The translations under genes and the position numbers were made by a program. Under the pieces are notes generated by a model. The model was given only the letters and a program-made list of their open reading frames with translations. It ran no database searches and was not told where the DNA came from. Shown in pieces: positions 55,639 to 63,834 of a stretch of DNA of 64,000 nt. Each line of letters starts with the position of its first letter. Position 1 is the first letter of the stretch. The stretch is from Tuwongella immobilis (GTDB lineage: Bacteria > Planctomycetota > Planctomycetia > Gemmatales > Gemmataceae), in the NCBI RefSeq assembly GCF_901538355.1, contig NZ_LR593887.1, positions 5,370,920-5,434,919 on the forward strand, read 5' to 3'.

Positions 55639-55655
55639 CTCGTTTTCTGCCAATC
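55611..55655 (+). repeat. 45-bp intergenic repeat, copy 1 (copy 2 at 56937-56981)
   Basis: GCATCGATGATGGCCGCC then GTGGGATGCCTCGTTTTCTG and CCAATC occur in both places with one difference in the middle. Copy 1 forms the 3' half of a terminator hairpin; copy 2 has lost its left arm and directly follows the hairpin repeat at 56888-56934. Confidence 0.8.
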
Positions 55656-55723
55656 CCCCGCCCAACGCAACCAATGCCGCAGGCACGCCGAGGATCTGTC
55701 AATCCTGTCCGGCCGATTCCCGA

Positions 55724-56158
55724 TCAGTGGCGTTGCATTCCCGTTGCAGTTGCACTGACGGGGATCGGCGGGAAATGCTCCACATGCGAGTCACCATCTC
55801 GACCGAAGTAGATGACACGACGGCCGGTGATCTGCACGAAGTACCCGACGCAGCCAGCGGCCATGGTCTTTCGGATGAAGTCCGGATAGGTGTGCTCGTT
55901 CCGCTGACTTTGTTGAACCGCCGACATCACGGCCGATGTGGAAAACTCCGTTGCCGAGGGGTGGGATGGATGCAGCGAGGCAACCACCAGCGATTCCCCA
56001 TCCGCGAGATAGTACGTCATTTCTTGTCGGCTATAGTCCGCGTGATACCGCTCCACGCCGATTTCTGCGAGCCGTTCGACGATTTCAGGAAAGCCCAGTT
56101 CACCCGATAGTGCGCCTTGCGCGCATCGCTGAATCACCTGGGTTCGTTCTGCATTCAT
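55724..56158 (-). CDS. DUF1398 family protein
   Basis: 144 residues from MNAERTQVIQRCAQGALSG. The family pattern is clear: LGFPEIVERLAEIGVERYH, then ADYSRQEMTYYLADGESLV, then FIRKTMAAGCVGYFVQITG with the YF.qi.gr..iYfgR end (VIYFGRDGDSHVEHFP). Small cytosolic protein of unknown function. It lies 31 bases downstream of the MarR gene on the same strand, so the two are an operon and DUF1398 is likely repressed by MarR. Confidence 0.85.
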   Translation of the reverse strand: MNAERTQVIQRCAQGALSGELGFPEIVERLAEIGVERYHADYSRQEMTYYLADGESLVVASLHPSHPSATEFSTSAVMSAVQQSQRNEHTYPDFIRKTMAAGCVGYFVQITGRRVIYFGRDGDSHVEHFPPIPVSATATGMQRH

Positions 56159-56189
56159 GATTGTTTCCATTTGGATTGTGAATTCGCGT

Positions 56190-56648
56190 TCATTCCACCG
56201 GCACATTTTTCCAACCATGCCGACGAACGATCTCCTGAAGCATGCACACCAGCTTGTTTCGATCTTCCAGCGAGAGATGGCCGAAGAATTGACGATCATT
56301 CTCATCGGCAAGCTGAGCCAAGATCGGCACAAGCCGCGCCCCCGCCTCCGTGAGTTCGATTGTTTGATAACGCCGGTCCCCTTCCGAGACGGCACGGACG
56401 ACTAACTTCTTCCGGGAAAGGCGTTCCACCAACTTGGAAATCGCCCCTCGGGTCATGCCCAGTTTTTCGGCAAGCAGACTCGGATTCGTCGCTCCCGCGC
56501 CCAGCATTTCCCGGAGAAGCACCCATTCGGCAACCGTCACGCCTTGCGCTTCAACCTGCTGCGCGAACGCATGCGAAACATGGTTGGAAACGTACCGCAA
56601 CCAGTATCCGGTATGCGTTTCCAGTGTGCTTGTACTTATCGTGGTCAT
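56190..56648 (-). CDS. MarR-family transcriptional regulator
   Basis: 152 residues from MTTISTSTLETHTGYWLRY at 56648, with GGGAG about six bases upstream. The winged helix-turn-helix is standard: VTVAEWVLLREMLGAGATN, LLAEKLGMTRGAISKLVER (recognition helix), LVVRAVSEGDRRYQTIELT (wing), followed by the dimer helix with RNKLVCMLQEIVRRHG. It binds DNA as a dimer and is released by small ligands. A perfect 14-bp palindrome upstream is its probable operator. Confidence 0.9.
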   Translation of the reverse strand: MTTISTSTLETHTGYWLRYVSNHVSHAFAQQVEAQGVTVAEWVLLREMLGAGATNPSLLAEKLGMTRGAISKLVERLSRKKLVVRAVSEGDRRYQTIELTEAGARLVPILAQLADENDRQFFGHLSLEDRNKLVCMLQEIVRRHGWKNVPVE

Positions 56649-56663
56649 CTTCACTCCCAATCA

Positions 56664-56677
56664 GTTTCCTAGGAAAC
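56664..56677. promoter_or_regulatory. Perfect palindromic operator candidate for MarR
   Basis: GTTTCCTAGGAAAC is identical to its reverse complement and ends 15 bases before the ATG of the MarR gene, covering the likely promoter/ribosome-site region. Position and symmetry fit autorepression of the MarR-DUF1398 operon. Confidence 0.75.
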
Positions 56678-56887
56678 CATATCGACTAAATCAGCAGCCG
56701 TCAATCATCAAAACCAATCGAGCGGAATCGCGAAGGACTGCCCGCGTGACGATTGTGGCGATTCCAATTCCACGCAACCGTTTGAACATCCACACGAATA
56801 CGCGGATTGCCAGCGCCCGACACCGGCTGGCAAATGGACCGTTGCCGTCACTGGTCACCGGGTTTCAGCGGATGTGGAATAATCGCC

Positions 56888-56934
56888 GCCGATTGTCACA
56901 ACCCTCGATTCCGTCAGCCGTTGCGATGATCGGC
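56888..56934. repeat. Intergenic hairpin repeat, copy 1 (copy 2 at 57928-57974)
   Basis: GCCGAT...ATCGGC flank a stem with CACAAC/GTTGCG (one mismatch) and the shared loop GATTCCGTCAGCC. It lies in the MarR-ArsR gap. No gene is seen in 56678-57072 apart from this and the adjoining 45-bp repeat. Confidence 0.7.
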
Positions 56935-57072
56935 CCGCATCGATGATGGCCGCCAGTGGGATGCCTCGTTTTCTGCCAATCTGCACCAATCGGCAAGATC
57001 GGAGCCGATTGCGCTTGCACCACACCACTACACGAGATAATGTAATAATCACCACCCGAGGAATTTGCAACC

Positions 57073-57462
57073 ATGTCCGAAGATGCCCCGTCCGCTCCGG
57101 AACCGTGCCCGGTCAAAGCCAGTTTGCAACAACGCCCGCTGTTGGGGTGCGAGCAAGCGCTGCAGGTCGAGGCATTATTCGATGTGCTGGCGAATGATAC
57201 GCGATTGCGGCTCATTCACGCGATCGCTCGTCAGAATGAAGCCTGTGTCAATGATCTCGCCGAGGCGTTGGAGATGAAGCCGCAAGCGGTCTCCAATCAA
57301 CTGCAACGGCTGCTGGATCAAGGGATTGTGGCCACACGTCGGCAGGGGAATTACATCTTCTATCGGATTGTTGACCGATGCGTCATGATTCTCTTGGAAC
57401 ACGGTTTATGCTTGATCGAAGAGAACGCCAAACGCGCAAAGTCTTCGGGCGGAACAGTTTAA
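57073..57462 (+). CDS. ArsR/SmtB-family metalloregulator
   Basis: 129 residues, ATG 57073 after GAGGAAT. The winged helix is clear: LFDVLANDTRLRLIHAIAR, ACVNDLAEALEMKPQAVSN (recognition helix with AVSNQLQRL), GIVATRRQGNYIFYRIV (wing). Cys in NEACVND at the alpha-3 metal position and two N-terminal/loop Cys (PCPVKAS, LLGCEQ) could bind a soft metal, and CVMILLEHGLC supplies more near the C-terminus. Probably senses Cu, Cd or Zn and represses the Cys-rich gene 24 bases downstream. An A+T-rich stretch (ATAATGTAATAATC) upstream may hold its operator. Confidence 0.85.
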   Translation: MSEDAPSAPEPCPVKASLQQRPLLGCEQALQVEALFDVLANDTRLRLIHAIARQNEACVNDLAEALEMKPQAVSNQLQRLLDQGIVATRRQGNYIFYRIVDRCVMILLEHGLCLIEENAKRAKSSGGTV

Positions 57463-57486
57463 CGATTCAAATCCAGGAGGTTGCCC

Positions 57487-57903
57487 ATGTCGCGTCGAAG
57501 TTGGCTTGGATTGGTGGCGATTGCGATGCTGGTGCCGGTCATCGGCAGTCGCTTCGGGCATGCCGCCGTGGAAGCGGATGATCCCTGTGCGCGGGAATGT
57601 GCGGCCTGTTCGCAACAGTGCCAAGCCTGTGCCGCCGATTGTCTGGACGAAGTGGGCGAAGGCAAAACCGATCGCCGACGTTGTGTCCAACTCTGTTTGG
57701 ATTGTTCGGATATCTGCGGTGCCTGCGCCAAAATCGCGGCCCGTGGCGGTCCCCTGGAGTCGGTGATCGCATCGGCCTGCGCCACCGCCTGCGACCAGTG
57801 CGCCGCCGAGTGTGCCAAACACCGCGACGACGCCACCTGCCAAGCCTGTGCCGCTCAATGCCGAAAATGCGCCGCCGCCTGCCGAGCCGCTCAGAAGAAA
57901 TAA
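57487..57903 (+). CDS. Cys-rich four-helix metal-binding protein (Csp-like), exported
   Basis: 138 residues from MSRRSWLGLVAIAMLVPVI with CAGGAGG upstream. Signal peptide of ~27 residues. The rest is four helices studded with Cys in CxxC/CxxxC spacing: CARECAACSQQCQACAADC, CVQLCLDCSDICGACA, ACATACDQCAAECAKH, CQACAAQCRKCAAACR. This is the pattern of DUF326/copper storage proteins, which hold many Cu(I) ions inside a helix bundle. Twin-arginine-like start (SRRSW) suggests Tat export. Likely induced by metal through the ArsR gene. Confidence 0.88.
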   Translation: MSRRSWLGLVAIAMLVPVIGSRFGHAAVEADDPCARECAACSQQCQACAADCLDEVGEGKTDRRRCVQLCLDCSDICGACAKIAARGGPLESVIASACATACDQCAAECAKHRDDATCQACAAQCRKCAAACRAAQKK

Positions 57904-57927
57904 TCCGCGAGGCTTGCCGTCATCGCC

Positions 57928-57974
57928 GCCGATCGTCGCAACCCCTGATTCCGTCAGCCGTTGCGATTATCGGC
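57928..57974. repeat. Intergenic hairpin repeat, copy 2
   Basis: GCCGATCGTCGCAAC pairs with GTTGCGATTATCGGC, with a small internal bulge, around a loop that itself can form CTGA/TCAG. It lies between the convergent Csp-like gene and protease gene and overlaps the stop codon of the latter (57967-57969). Likely a two-way terminator. Confidence 0.75.
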
Positions 57975-60192
57975 CCGATTCGATGGCTTCCTTCAATTGC
58001 AGCACGCGCGGGACGTTGATTTCGTCGCTGGCGTGTTCCAACAGATACTCCAAATCGGCGACGGCCTCCGCGCGGCGTCCCTTCTCCAATCGCATGCCGG
58101 AGCGCAGAAATCGCTCGCGGTGGGCATCCGGCTCCAGGCGAACGATGGCCTCCAAATATCGCAGTGCGGAATCGGCGTCTTTCGCTTCTTGGCTGGAGCG
58201 GACGAGATTTCGCAGCATCCGCACGATGATCGCCTTTTTCGCCATCGGTTTGAGATATTCATCATCGAATTCCGTGCCGGTGTTCGCTTCGATGAGGTCG
58301 CGGATTTCCGCCTCGGTGAGCGATTTTCCGCGTTCGTAGACATCGAGATATTCGGCTTTGCCCGCTTTGGGCACCCAGCGAACGACGAAGTAGCCGGGCA
58401 AGCCGATGCCCTCGAATTTCAGTCCCAATCGTTGACCGAGATCCATCGTCAGCACCGCCAACGTCAACGGCAACCCCTCGCGGTCGTCCAGCAGACTGGC
58501 CATGCTGCTATTCGCCCGACTGTAGAACGAATCGCGACTGCCATGGAACCCCTGCTCCTCGAACAGCACCGTTCGCAGGGTGTCGCGGATGGTGGCTTCG
58601 CTGGCGTCTTTGGGCAGTTTGCGGCGCACGGCGGCGGCGAGTCGCTCGACTTCGCTGCGATATTCCGCCGCGTCGATCTCTTCCTGATCCAATCGGGATA
58701 AGATGAGCGTGGCGGCGAGTAAATCCACCTTCGCATCATCGCCGGATAATGCCTGATCGAGTTCGGCAATCACCCGTTCTTCGTGCAATCGGTTGGCCAA
58801 TGCACGCAGTTGCGCCACTTGTTGTTCCAATTGTCGGGCCCGTTCGCGGAGCAATTCCGTACTGATGGGCACATCCCGCACCAGCGGTTTGAGCTGATCG
58901 CTCATCGGCGGCGGGGAAAGCGGAATGCGATCGAGATTCTTCCGCACGCGGTCTTGCTGCTCGGCATTGGCCGTGGCATCGCCGTCGGTCACAGACACCA
59001 CTTTGAAATCGCGGAACTCCGCCGCCGTTTCGCGGAATTTCACCAGCCCGATTCGCCCCGACGTGCGCGCGGTATCGCGGCTGGTAATCACCAATTGATC
59101 GTTGACATAGCATTGCATCCCTTCGCGGGTCAGCCGCACTTTCAGCGTGTTCCATTCCCCCACCCGATAATGCGGGCTGGGAACATCCGCCAGAATGTTC
59201 CAGGCGTAGACATCCGGCCCATCGAAGCGAGTGAGCCGCAACTTGCCGCCGGTGGGGTAGAATCCGTAGTGATTCAAGTCGGCATCGGCATGGAACAGCA
59301 ATCCCGCAGCCCCGCTCTCATCATCCAATTTCACGCGGACGCTCAATTCGATGGGGAGTTTGGGCGGGGCGGACTTGCGGAGACACATCGCCCGCCCGCC
59401 AAATCCGGTGCCCGCACCTTCCACCCAGATGCGTCCCACACGTTGTCGCCAGCGTGCGCCCAATTCCGGCTGCCACACGGTGCTGTCGATCGCCCCCAAG
59501 GCGAGCCATTGATCCCACGTGACGGGGTTCGGTTTGGCCACGAGTGCGGCCAAGGCATCGCTGGGCATCGCAAAGCCGAGATTCGCGGTGATTGCCGATT
59601 TCAGCGTCACCACGCCGACGACTTCCCCCTGGCGATTGACGATTGGCCCGCCGGAATTTCCCGGCTCCACGGGCATCGCCAACTGAATCATGGTGCGTCC
59701 TTCGATTTCGCGCCGCCCCGAAACGACGCCTTCCACCACGCTGAATTTCAACCCCTGCGGATTGCCCAGCGCCACAATCGGCTGACCATCATTCAGTCGC
59801 GTCGATTTGCCCAGTTTCAGTTCCGGCAATGTGCGGGTGGAGATGCGGATAATCGCCAGATCCCCCTTGCGATCCGTCGCGTGAATCGCCTCGATGGGAT
59901 GACGTTTTCCATCGGCAGTTTCGACGGCAAAGGCTCGCCCTTCGCCGATGACGTGGAAATTCGTGGCAATCAGCCCTTGTTTGCTGTCGATGACAAAGCC
60001 GGTGCCGATGCCGGTCTGCCGAGCGTCGCGGCCCGCCGACGAAATCACCACCACCGACGGCTTGCAGCGCTCGACAATCGCCTCGGTAGAAAGCGGCTCC
60101 TCCGCGCGACTGGGATTCGCCGACAGCATTCCGCCCAGCAATCCCAGTAGCATCCCCAATCGACCCACCCACTGACGCATCGGCATTGGCAT
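57967..60192 (-). CDS. Exported trypsin-like protease fused to DUF1080-like and SirB1-like domains
   Basis: 741 residues from MPMPMRQWVGRLGMLLGLL at 60192 (GGAGGGAG upstream), signal peptide ~1-30. Trypsin domain (~35-215): GIGTGFVIDSKQGLIATNF then His, Asp in RKGDLAIIR, Ser in PVEPGNSGGPIVNRQGEVV; no PDZ follows. Residues ~270-410 form a LamG/DUF1080-like beta domain (GLLFHADADLNHYGFYPTG, VGEWNTLKVRLTREGMQCY). A coiled coil (~430-480) leads to a SirB1/transglutaminase-like domain (~540-660: DDREGLPLTLAVLTMDLGQ, GIGLPGYFVVRW) and TPR-like helices to the end. Periplasmic quality-control or processing role is inferred. Confidence 0.8.
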   Translation of the reverse strand: MPMPMRQWVGRLGMLLGLLGGMLSANPSRAEEPLSTEAIVERCKPSVVVISSAGRDARQTGIGTGFVIDSKQGLIATNFHVIGEGRAFAVETADGKRHPIEAIHATDRKGDLAIIRISTRTLPELKLGKSTRLNDGQPIVALGNPQGLKFSVVEGVVSGRREIEGRTMIQLAMPVEPGNSGGPIVNRQGEVVGVVTLKSAITANLGFAMPSDALAALVAKPNPVTWDQWLALGAIDSTVWQPELGARWRQRVGRIWVEGAGTGFGGRAMCLRKSAPPKLPIELSVRVKLDDESGAAGLLFHADADLNHYGFYPTGGKLRLTRFDGPDVYAWNILADVPSPHYRVGEWNTLKVRLTREGMQCYVNDQLVITSRDTARTSGRIGLVKFRETAAEFRDFKVVSVTDGDATANAEQQDRVRKNLDRIPLSPPPMSDQLKPLVRDVPISTELLRERARQLEQQVAQLRALANRLHEERVIAELDQALSGDDAKVDLLAATLILSRLDQEEIDAAEYRSEVERLAAAVRRKLPKDASEATIRDTLRTVLFEEQGFHGSRDSFYSRANSSMASLLDDREGLPLTLAVLTMDLGQRLGLKFEGIGLPGYFVVRWVPKAGKAEYLDVYERGKSLTEAEIRDLIEANTGTEFDDEYLKPMAKKAIIVRMLRNLVRSSQEAKDADSALRYLEAIVRLEPDAHRERFLRSGMRLEKGRRAEAVADLEYLLEHASDEINVPRVLQLKEAIESGR

Positions 60193-60389
60193 CTGACTCC
60201 CTCCGATTCCGGCGATTCTCCCCCCATTGTGCTAAATCCAGTTCGCGGATGCTATGCAAATTGGGGCCGGCTGCGGGATGCGGTCATTCCACCACGCGAC
60301 ATGTGATCTTCCGAAAACCGAAACACCCCACCGACCGGCTGGATCGATGGGGTGCGAATGGAGTGCGATCGGTCATCGATCCACTGCGA

Positions 60390-62285
60390 TTACTTCCGTT
60401 CCGGACGACCTTCCGGGGCACGATCGCCACCAGGGCCACGTTCCCCGCCAGGCCCACGACCTTCCGGACGACCTTCCGGGCGACCACGATCACCACCAGG
60501 CCCACGACCTTCTGGGCTGAAGGGACGGCCTTCCGGACGACCACGGCCTTCGGGACGGCCTTCGGGGCGGCCACGGCGGAGTTCTTCCAATTCGCGGCGC
60601 ATTTCGCTCATCATCCGTTCCATGCGTTCCAGCCGGTTGAACGGATTGTTTTCGCCACCGATTTCGCCGCGTCCCATCGGACCCATCGGACCCATCGGAC
60701 CGAATCGCGGGCCACCTTCGCCGCCAGCACCGCCAGCACCGCCGATGCCGCCGCCAATCCCGCCGGGCCCCATCGGGCCGAAGCCGCCGAATCCGCCCAT
60801 GACACCGAAGCGGCCTTCCGGAGCGGGTCGGCCTTCGAGTTCGGCCAAGCGGCGTTCCAGGCCCATCATGGCCTGCATTTGTTCCCGCACTTCGCGGCGT
60901 TTGGCTTCGAGTTCGCTTCGCACCTTTTCAATGGCTTCCCGATTCGCGGCGGGACGTTCCTTGGGGCTATCCTTCTTGAAATCACCCTTCGGGCCGGGGC
61001 CGTCTTTCTTGAAGTCACCCTTCGGACCAGGGCCTTCCTTCTTGAAGTCACCCTTCGGGCCGAATTTCTTGAAGAAATCGCCGTCTTTCTTGCGATCATC
61101 TTTCTTGCCGTCACCGTCTTTGGGACCGGGCTTGTTCTCGCCATCGGCTTGCACACGGCCGGGCTGAACGGCCAGCGTCAGCATGCCGAAGCCCAGCAGC
61201 ATACCCAGACCGGCCACGGAGAGGCGTCGAGTCAGAGAGCCTTGCATAATATCCCTCACACGAATGGTGACTGCCTGATGAGCCGAGATGCCGCTGGCCA
61301 ACGGGGCCAAGGGGCGTTTGCAATCGGTCGCCAGAAAGTCCAGTGTTTCGACGATCGCCAGTGCATACTGGCGGCGTTGTTGTCGTTGTTCGATCACCCA
61401 GGCATCGCAACAGGCTTCTTCGCAGGCTCGAATTTGCCCGCGAATCCAGCCCAGCAGCGGATACCACCACATCAGCACCATCGCCAAACCTTCCAAGCGA
61501 CGCATCCAAACATCGCGGCGACGAATGTGGGCCAGCTCATGCAAAATGAGGTTGGCCAGTGTGTCCGATTGCATCCGAGGAAGCAATTCGGCGGGAAGCA
61601 CCAGACGATCCCTGCCTGGTCCCCAACTCCAAATCAGCGGCGGAATGCGCCCTGGCAGGAGTGTTGTGGTTGGTGCGGCGGCCAATCCCATCTGTCGGGA
61701 GAGGTCCGCAATCAGCGTGGCGAGTTCGGAGTCGGGTTCGCTACCGTGGGCCAACATTCGGCGAAATCGGCGAATCTGTCCCAGTGTTCGCAGCAGAATC
61801 CAGCCGCTCCCCGCGAACCAAATCGCCACGAGCACCACTTCGATTTCCACGGCCACTGCCGATTCAGCGATCGAATCGAGTGGCAGCGGGTCGGCCGTCT
61901 CGGGGATGGTCAGCAACTCGGCTGCTGGTGACATGCCCCAGGCATTGGCCTGTTCGTCGAGAGCGAGTGGTTCGCGCCCGTCGAACGCAGTTGGTTCGCC
62001 CGTGGCCCAGCCACTCGATTCATCGCCCGCGATTGCTCCGGGTCCGTCGATTGGAACGGAGTCCGCGAGGGTCACTTCGACCGCCAAGGACGATTGGCTT
62101 GGCAGCGTCCAGGGGAGTTCGATTCCCGGTAGCGGCGGCCAGATCAATCGCAGCAGCACCAATCCCCAGCCCAGATGCAGGAGCGCCGGGCGGAGACGCA
62201 GCCACGAGCGCGCCGCCACCAACACACCGGCCATCAGCGTTGCTAAGAATGCATTGGTCAGAGCAATTTCGAGTAGATCACGCAT
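60390..62285 (-). CDS. BlaR1-type M56 membrane metalloprotease with low-complexity tail
   Basis: 631 residues. MRDLLEIALTNAFLATLMA and LHLGWGLVLLRLIWPPLPG are TM helices, and a further TM near 150-165 (VLVAIWFAGSGWILL). The zinc motif is in LANLILHELAHIRRRDVWM (HELAH) near residue 250, with the later EEACCDAWVI helix giving the third ligand. After another TM (LGMLLGFGMLTLAVQPG) the sensor domain of true BlaR1 is absent; instead there are KGDFKKEGPGPKGDFKK-type repeats, a charged helix (RERREVREQ-like) and a Gly- then Arg/Pro/Glu-rich tail. It starts 15 bases after BlaI and should cleave it on signal. Confidence 0.85.
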   Translation of the reverse strand: MRDLLEIALTNAFLATLMAGVLVAARSWLRLRPALLHLGWGLVLLRLIWPPLPGIELPWTLPSQSSLAVEVTLADSVPIDGPGAIAGDESSGWATGEPTAFDGREPLALDEQANAWGMSPAAELLTIPETADPLPLDSIAESAVAVEIEVVLVAIWFAGSGWILLRTLGQIRRFRRMLAHGSEPDSELATLIADLSRQMGLAAAPTTTLLPGRIPPLIWSWGPGRDRLVLPAELLPRMQSDTLANLILHELAHIRRRDVWMRRLEGLAMVLMWWYPLLGWIRGQIRACEEACCDAWVIEQRQQRRQYALAIVETLDFLATDCKRPLAPLASGISAHQAVTIRVRDIMQGSLTRRLSVAGLGMLLGFGMLTLAVQPGRVQADGENKPGPKDGDGKKDDRKKDGDFFKKFGPKGDFKKEGPGPKGDFKKDGPGPKGDFKKDSPKERPAANREAIEKVRSELEAKRREVREQMQAMMGLERRLAELEGRPAPEGRFGVMGGFGGFGPMGPGGIGGGIGGAGGAGGEGGPRFGPMGPMGPMGRGEIGGENNPFNRLERMERMMSEMRRELEELRRGRPEGRPEGRGRPEGRPFSPEGRGPGGDRGRPEGRPEGRGPGGERGPGGDRAPEGRPERK

Positions 62286-62300
62286 GCGATGCCTCCGGAT

Positions 62301-62720
62301 TTAGTGGGATCCGGCTGATGCGGGGGCATCATTCGGGCCATCGGAATCCAGTTGGTCGATGAGCTGCCGCAAAGCTTGGCGATCCTGCGGGGATAGCCGA
62401 TCGGCTTGCACCAAGTGCGTCAGCAGCGGGGTCATCGACCCATCGCATAATTGCTCCACAATGTCTTGGACGCGACGACCGATGAGTTCTTCGCGCTGAA
62501 TTGTGGCAAAAAATTGCTGAACCGGCCCCTGACGGTCCCGGCGGACAAATGCCTTCTTCTCCAATCGAGTCAGCAACGTCTGCACCGTGGCCACCTGCGC
62601 GGCGGTTCCTTCGGGGTAGAGCGTTTCGACAATCGCCCGAACGGTGCATGGCCCCCGTTCCCAGAGTTCCTGCAACACGGCTAATTCGGCATCGGTGACA
62701 TCTTCCGGGGAGCGCGCCAT
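62301..62720 (-). CDS. BlaI/MecI-family repressor
   Basis: 139 residues from MARSPEDVTDAELAVLQEL at 62720; a frame open to 62894 is not supported. The winged helix (TDAELAVLQELWERGPCTV, then TAAQVATVQTLLTRLEKKA, RRDRQGPVQQFFATI) matches BlaI. The C-terminal dimer helix follows (LSPQDRQALRQLIDQL). BlaI dimers repress their own operon until cleaved by BlaR1, encoded downstream. The operators at 62776 and 62800 lie upstream of the start. Confidence 0.9.
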   Translation of the reverse strand: MARSPEDVTDAELAVLQELWERGPCTVRAIVETLYPEGTAAQVATVQTLLTRLEKKAFVRRDRQGPVQQFFATIQREELIGRRVQDIVEQLCDGSMTPLLTHLVQADRLSPQDRQALRQLIDQLDSDGPNDAPASAGSH

Positions 62721-62775
62721 GCGTCGAGACTCTCCAACGAATGAGTGATGGAATGGTTCCCGAAGGAACCCCATC

Positions 62776-62812
62776 AGACAACTTGTCTCACGCATCGTAA
62801 GACGACTTGTCT
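62776..62812. promoter_or_regulatory. Two tandem BlaI operator candidates
   Basis: AGACAACTTGTCT (62776-62788) is a perfect 6+1+6 palindrome; AGACGACTTGTCT (62800-62812) has one mismatch. Their centres are 24 bases apart, about two helical turns. They lie 56-92 bases upstream of the BlaI ATG, as expected for dimer-on-dimer repression of blaI-blaR1. Confidence 0.85.
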
Positions 62813-62947
62813 GAGGAATCAAGAACCAACTCGGATTTTTTTCAGAACGGCCAAAATCGGTCGAAAAATGACAGTCGCCAGGTGGCCACTCCATGATACG
62901 AGCGGAACCTGGCGAGTGTGGAGCGGCAATCCCGAGCGAATCAGGGA

Positions 62948-63526
62948 TTATTTTTCAGCGGTAACGCGGCCGACGTATTCGCCGGTGGTGGTATCCACGC
63001 GAACGCCTTCGCCGATGTTAATGAACATCGGTACGGTGACTTTGATGCCGGTTTCCAGGGTAGCGGGCTTGTATTGAGCCGCGGCCGTCGCGCCTTTGAT
63101 GCCGGGATCGGTCTCAATGACTTTCAGTTCCACGATTTGCGGCAATTCCAGGCTGAGCGCTTTGCCTTCGTAGAAGGTGACCTTGCAGGGGTCGTTTTCC
63201 TTCAGGTAGCCAATTTGTTCGCCCACGAGTTCTTCGGGCAGCGTGTATTGCTCGAAGGTTTCGTTTTCGACGAAGATGAATTCGTTGCCGTCGCGGTAGG
63301 AATAGTTCATATCCTTGGTTTCCAGATATGCCAATTCCACCTTGTCGTCGGGCCGAACCCGTTGCATGGTAATCGATTCGGTCTTCAGATTCTTCAGCTT
63401 CAATTGCAGAATGGCCCGCCAGTTCCCTGGCGTGTTCAGGTCGCGGTCCAAGCACTGATACAGTTGCTTGTCTTCCAGAACCAAGACCATGCCTTTACGC
63501 ACATCAATAAATTTGATCGATGCCAT
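62948..63526 (-). CDS. efp: Elongation factor P (loop Lys replaced by Asn)
   Basis: 192 residues, the usual EF-P length. All three domains are present: KOW-like N domain (MASIKFIDVRKGMVLVLED), middle OB (DMNYSYRDGNEFIFVENE then TFEQYTLPEE), and C-terminal OB (VIETDPGIKGATAAAQYKP, TGIKVTVPMFINIGEGVRV). The loop that carries the modified Lys34 in E. coli (KPGKGQAF) reads NTPGNWRAIL here, with the same spacing, so Asn replaces Lys. EF-P relieves stalling at proline runs on the ribosome; several proline-rich proteins in this window would need it. Confidence 0.9.
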   Translation of the reverse strand: MASIKFIDVRKGMVLVLEDKQLYQCLDRDLNTPGNWRAILQLKLKNLKTESITMQRVRPDDKVELAYLETKDMNYSYRDGNEFIFVENETFEQYTLPEELVGEQIGYLKENDPCKVTFYEGKALSLELPQIVELKVIETDPGIKGATAAAQYKPATLETGIKVTVPMFINIGEGVRVDTTTGEYVGRVTAEK

Positions 63527-63834
63527 GTGGATAGCTCCCGAGAGATCCGCCCGGATGCGATCTACCGGGCAATAGTCATATTGCGTGTATCATATCGGCT
63601 CCCACCCCGCGCGAGAAGGGCGCACACCGGGCGGAACTGCCTCGAATGAGGCAATTCTTGCCTGGGGGGTTCGGCGTCCCAGTTCTTGTTTGCCAGGAAT
63701 CCGACGAACTCCGACCTCGGCGGGGTTTTCCTGGTTGCTGGCGATTCCTGGGCTTGCTACGTTGGAGCCACTGGAACCGAGCAGGCAATCCCGTGTTCCG
63801 TGCCCCGAAACCTCTCTGCAATCGAGACCTGCGA

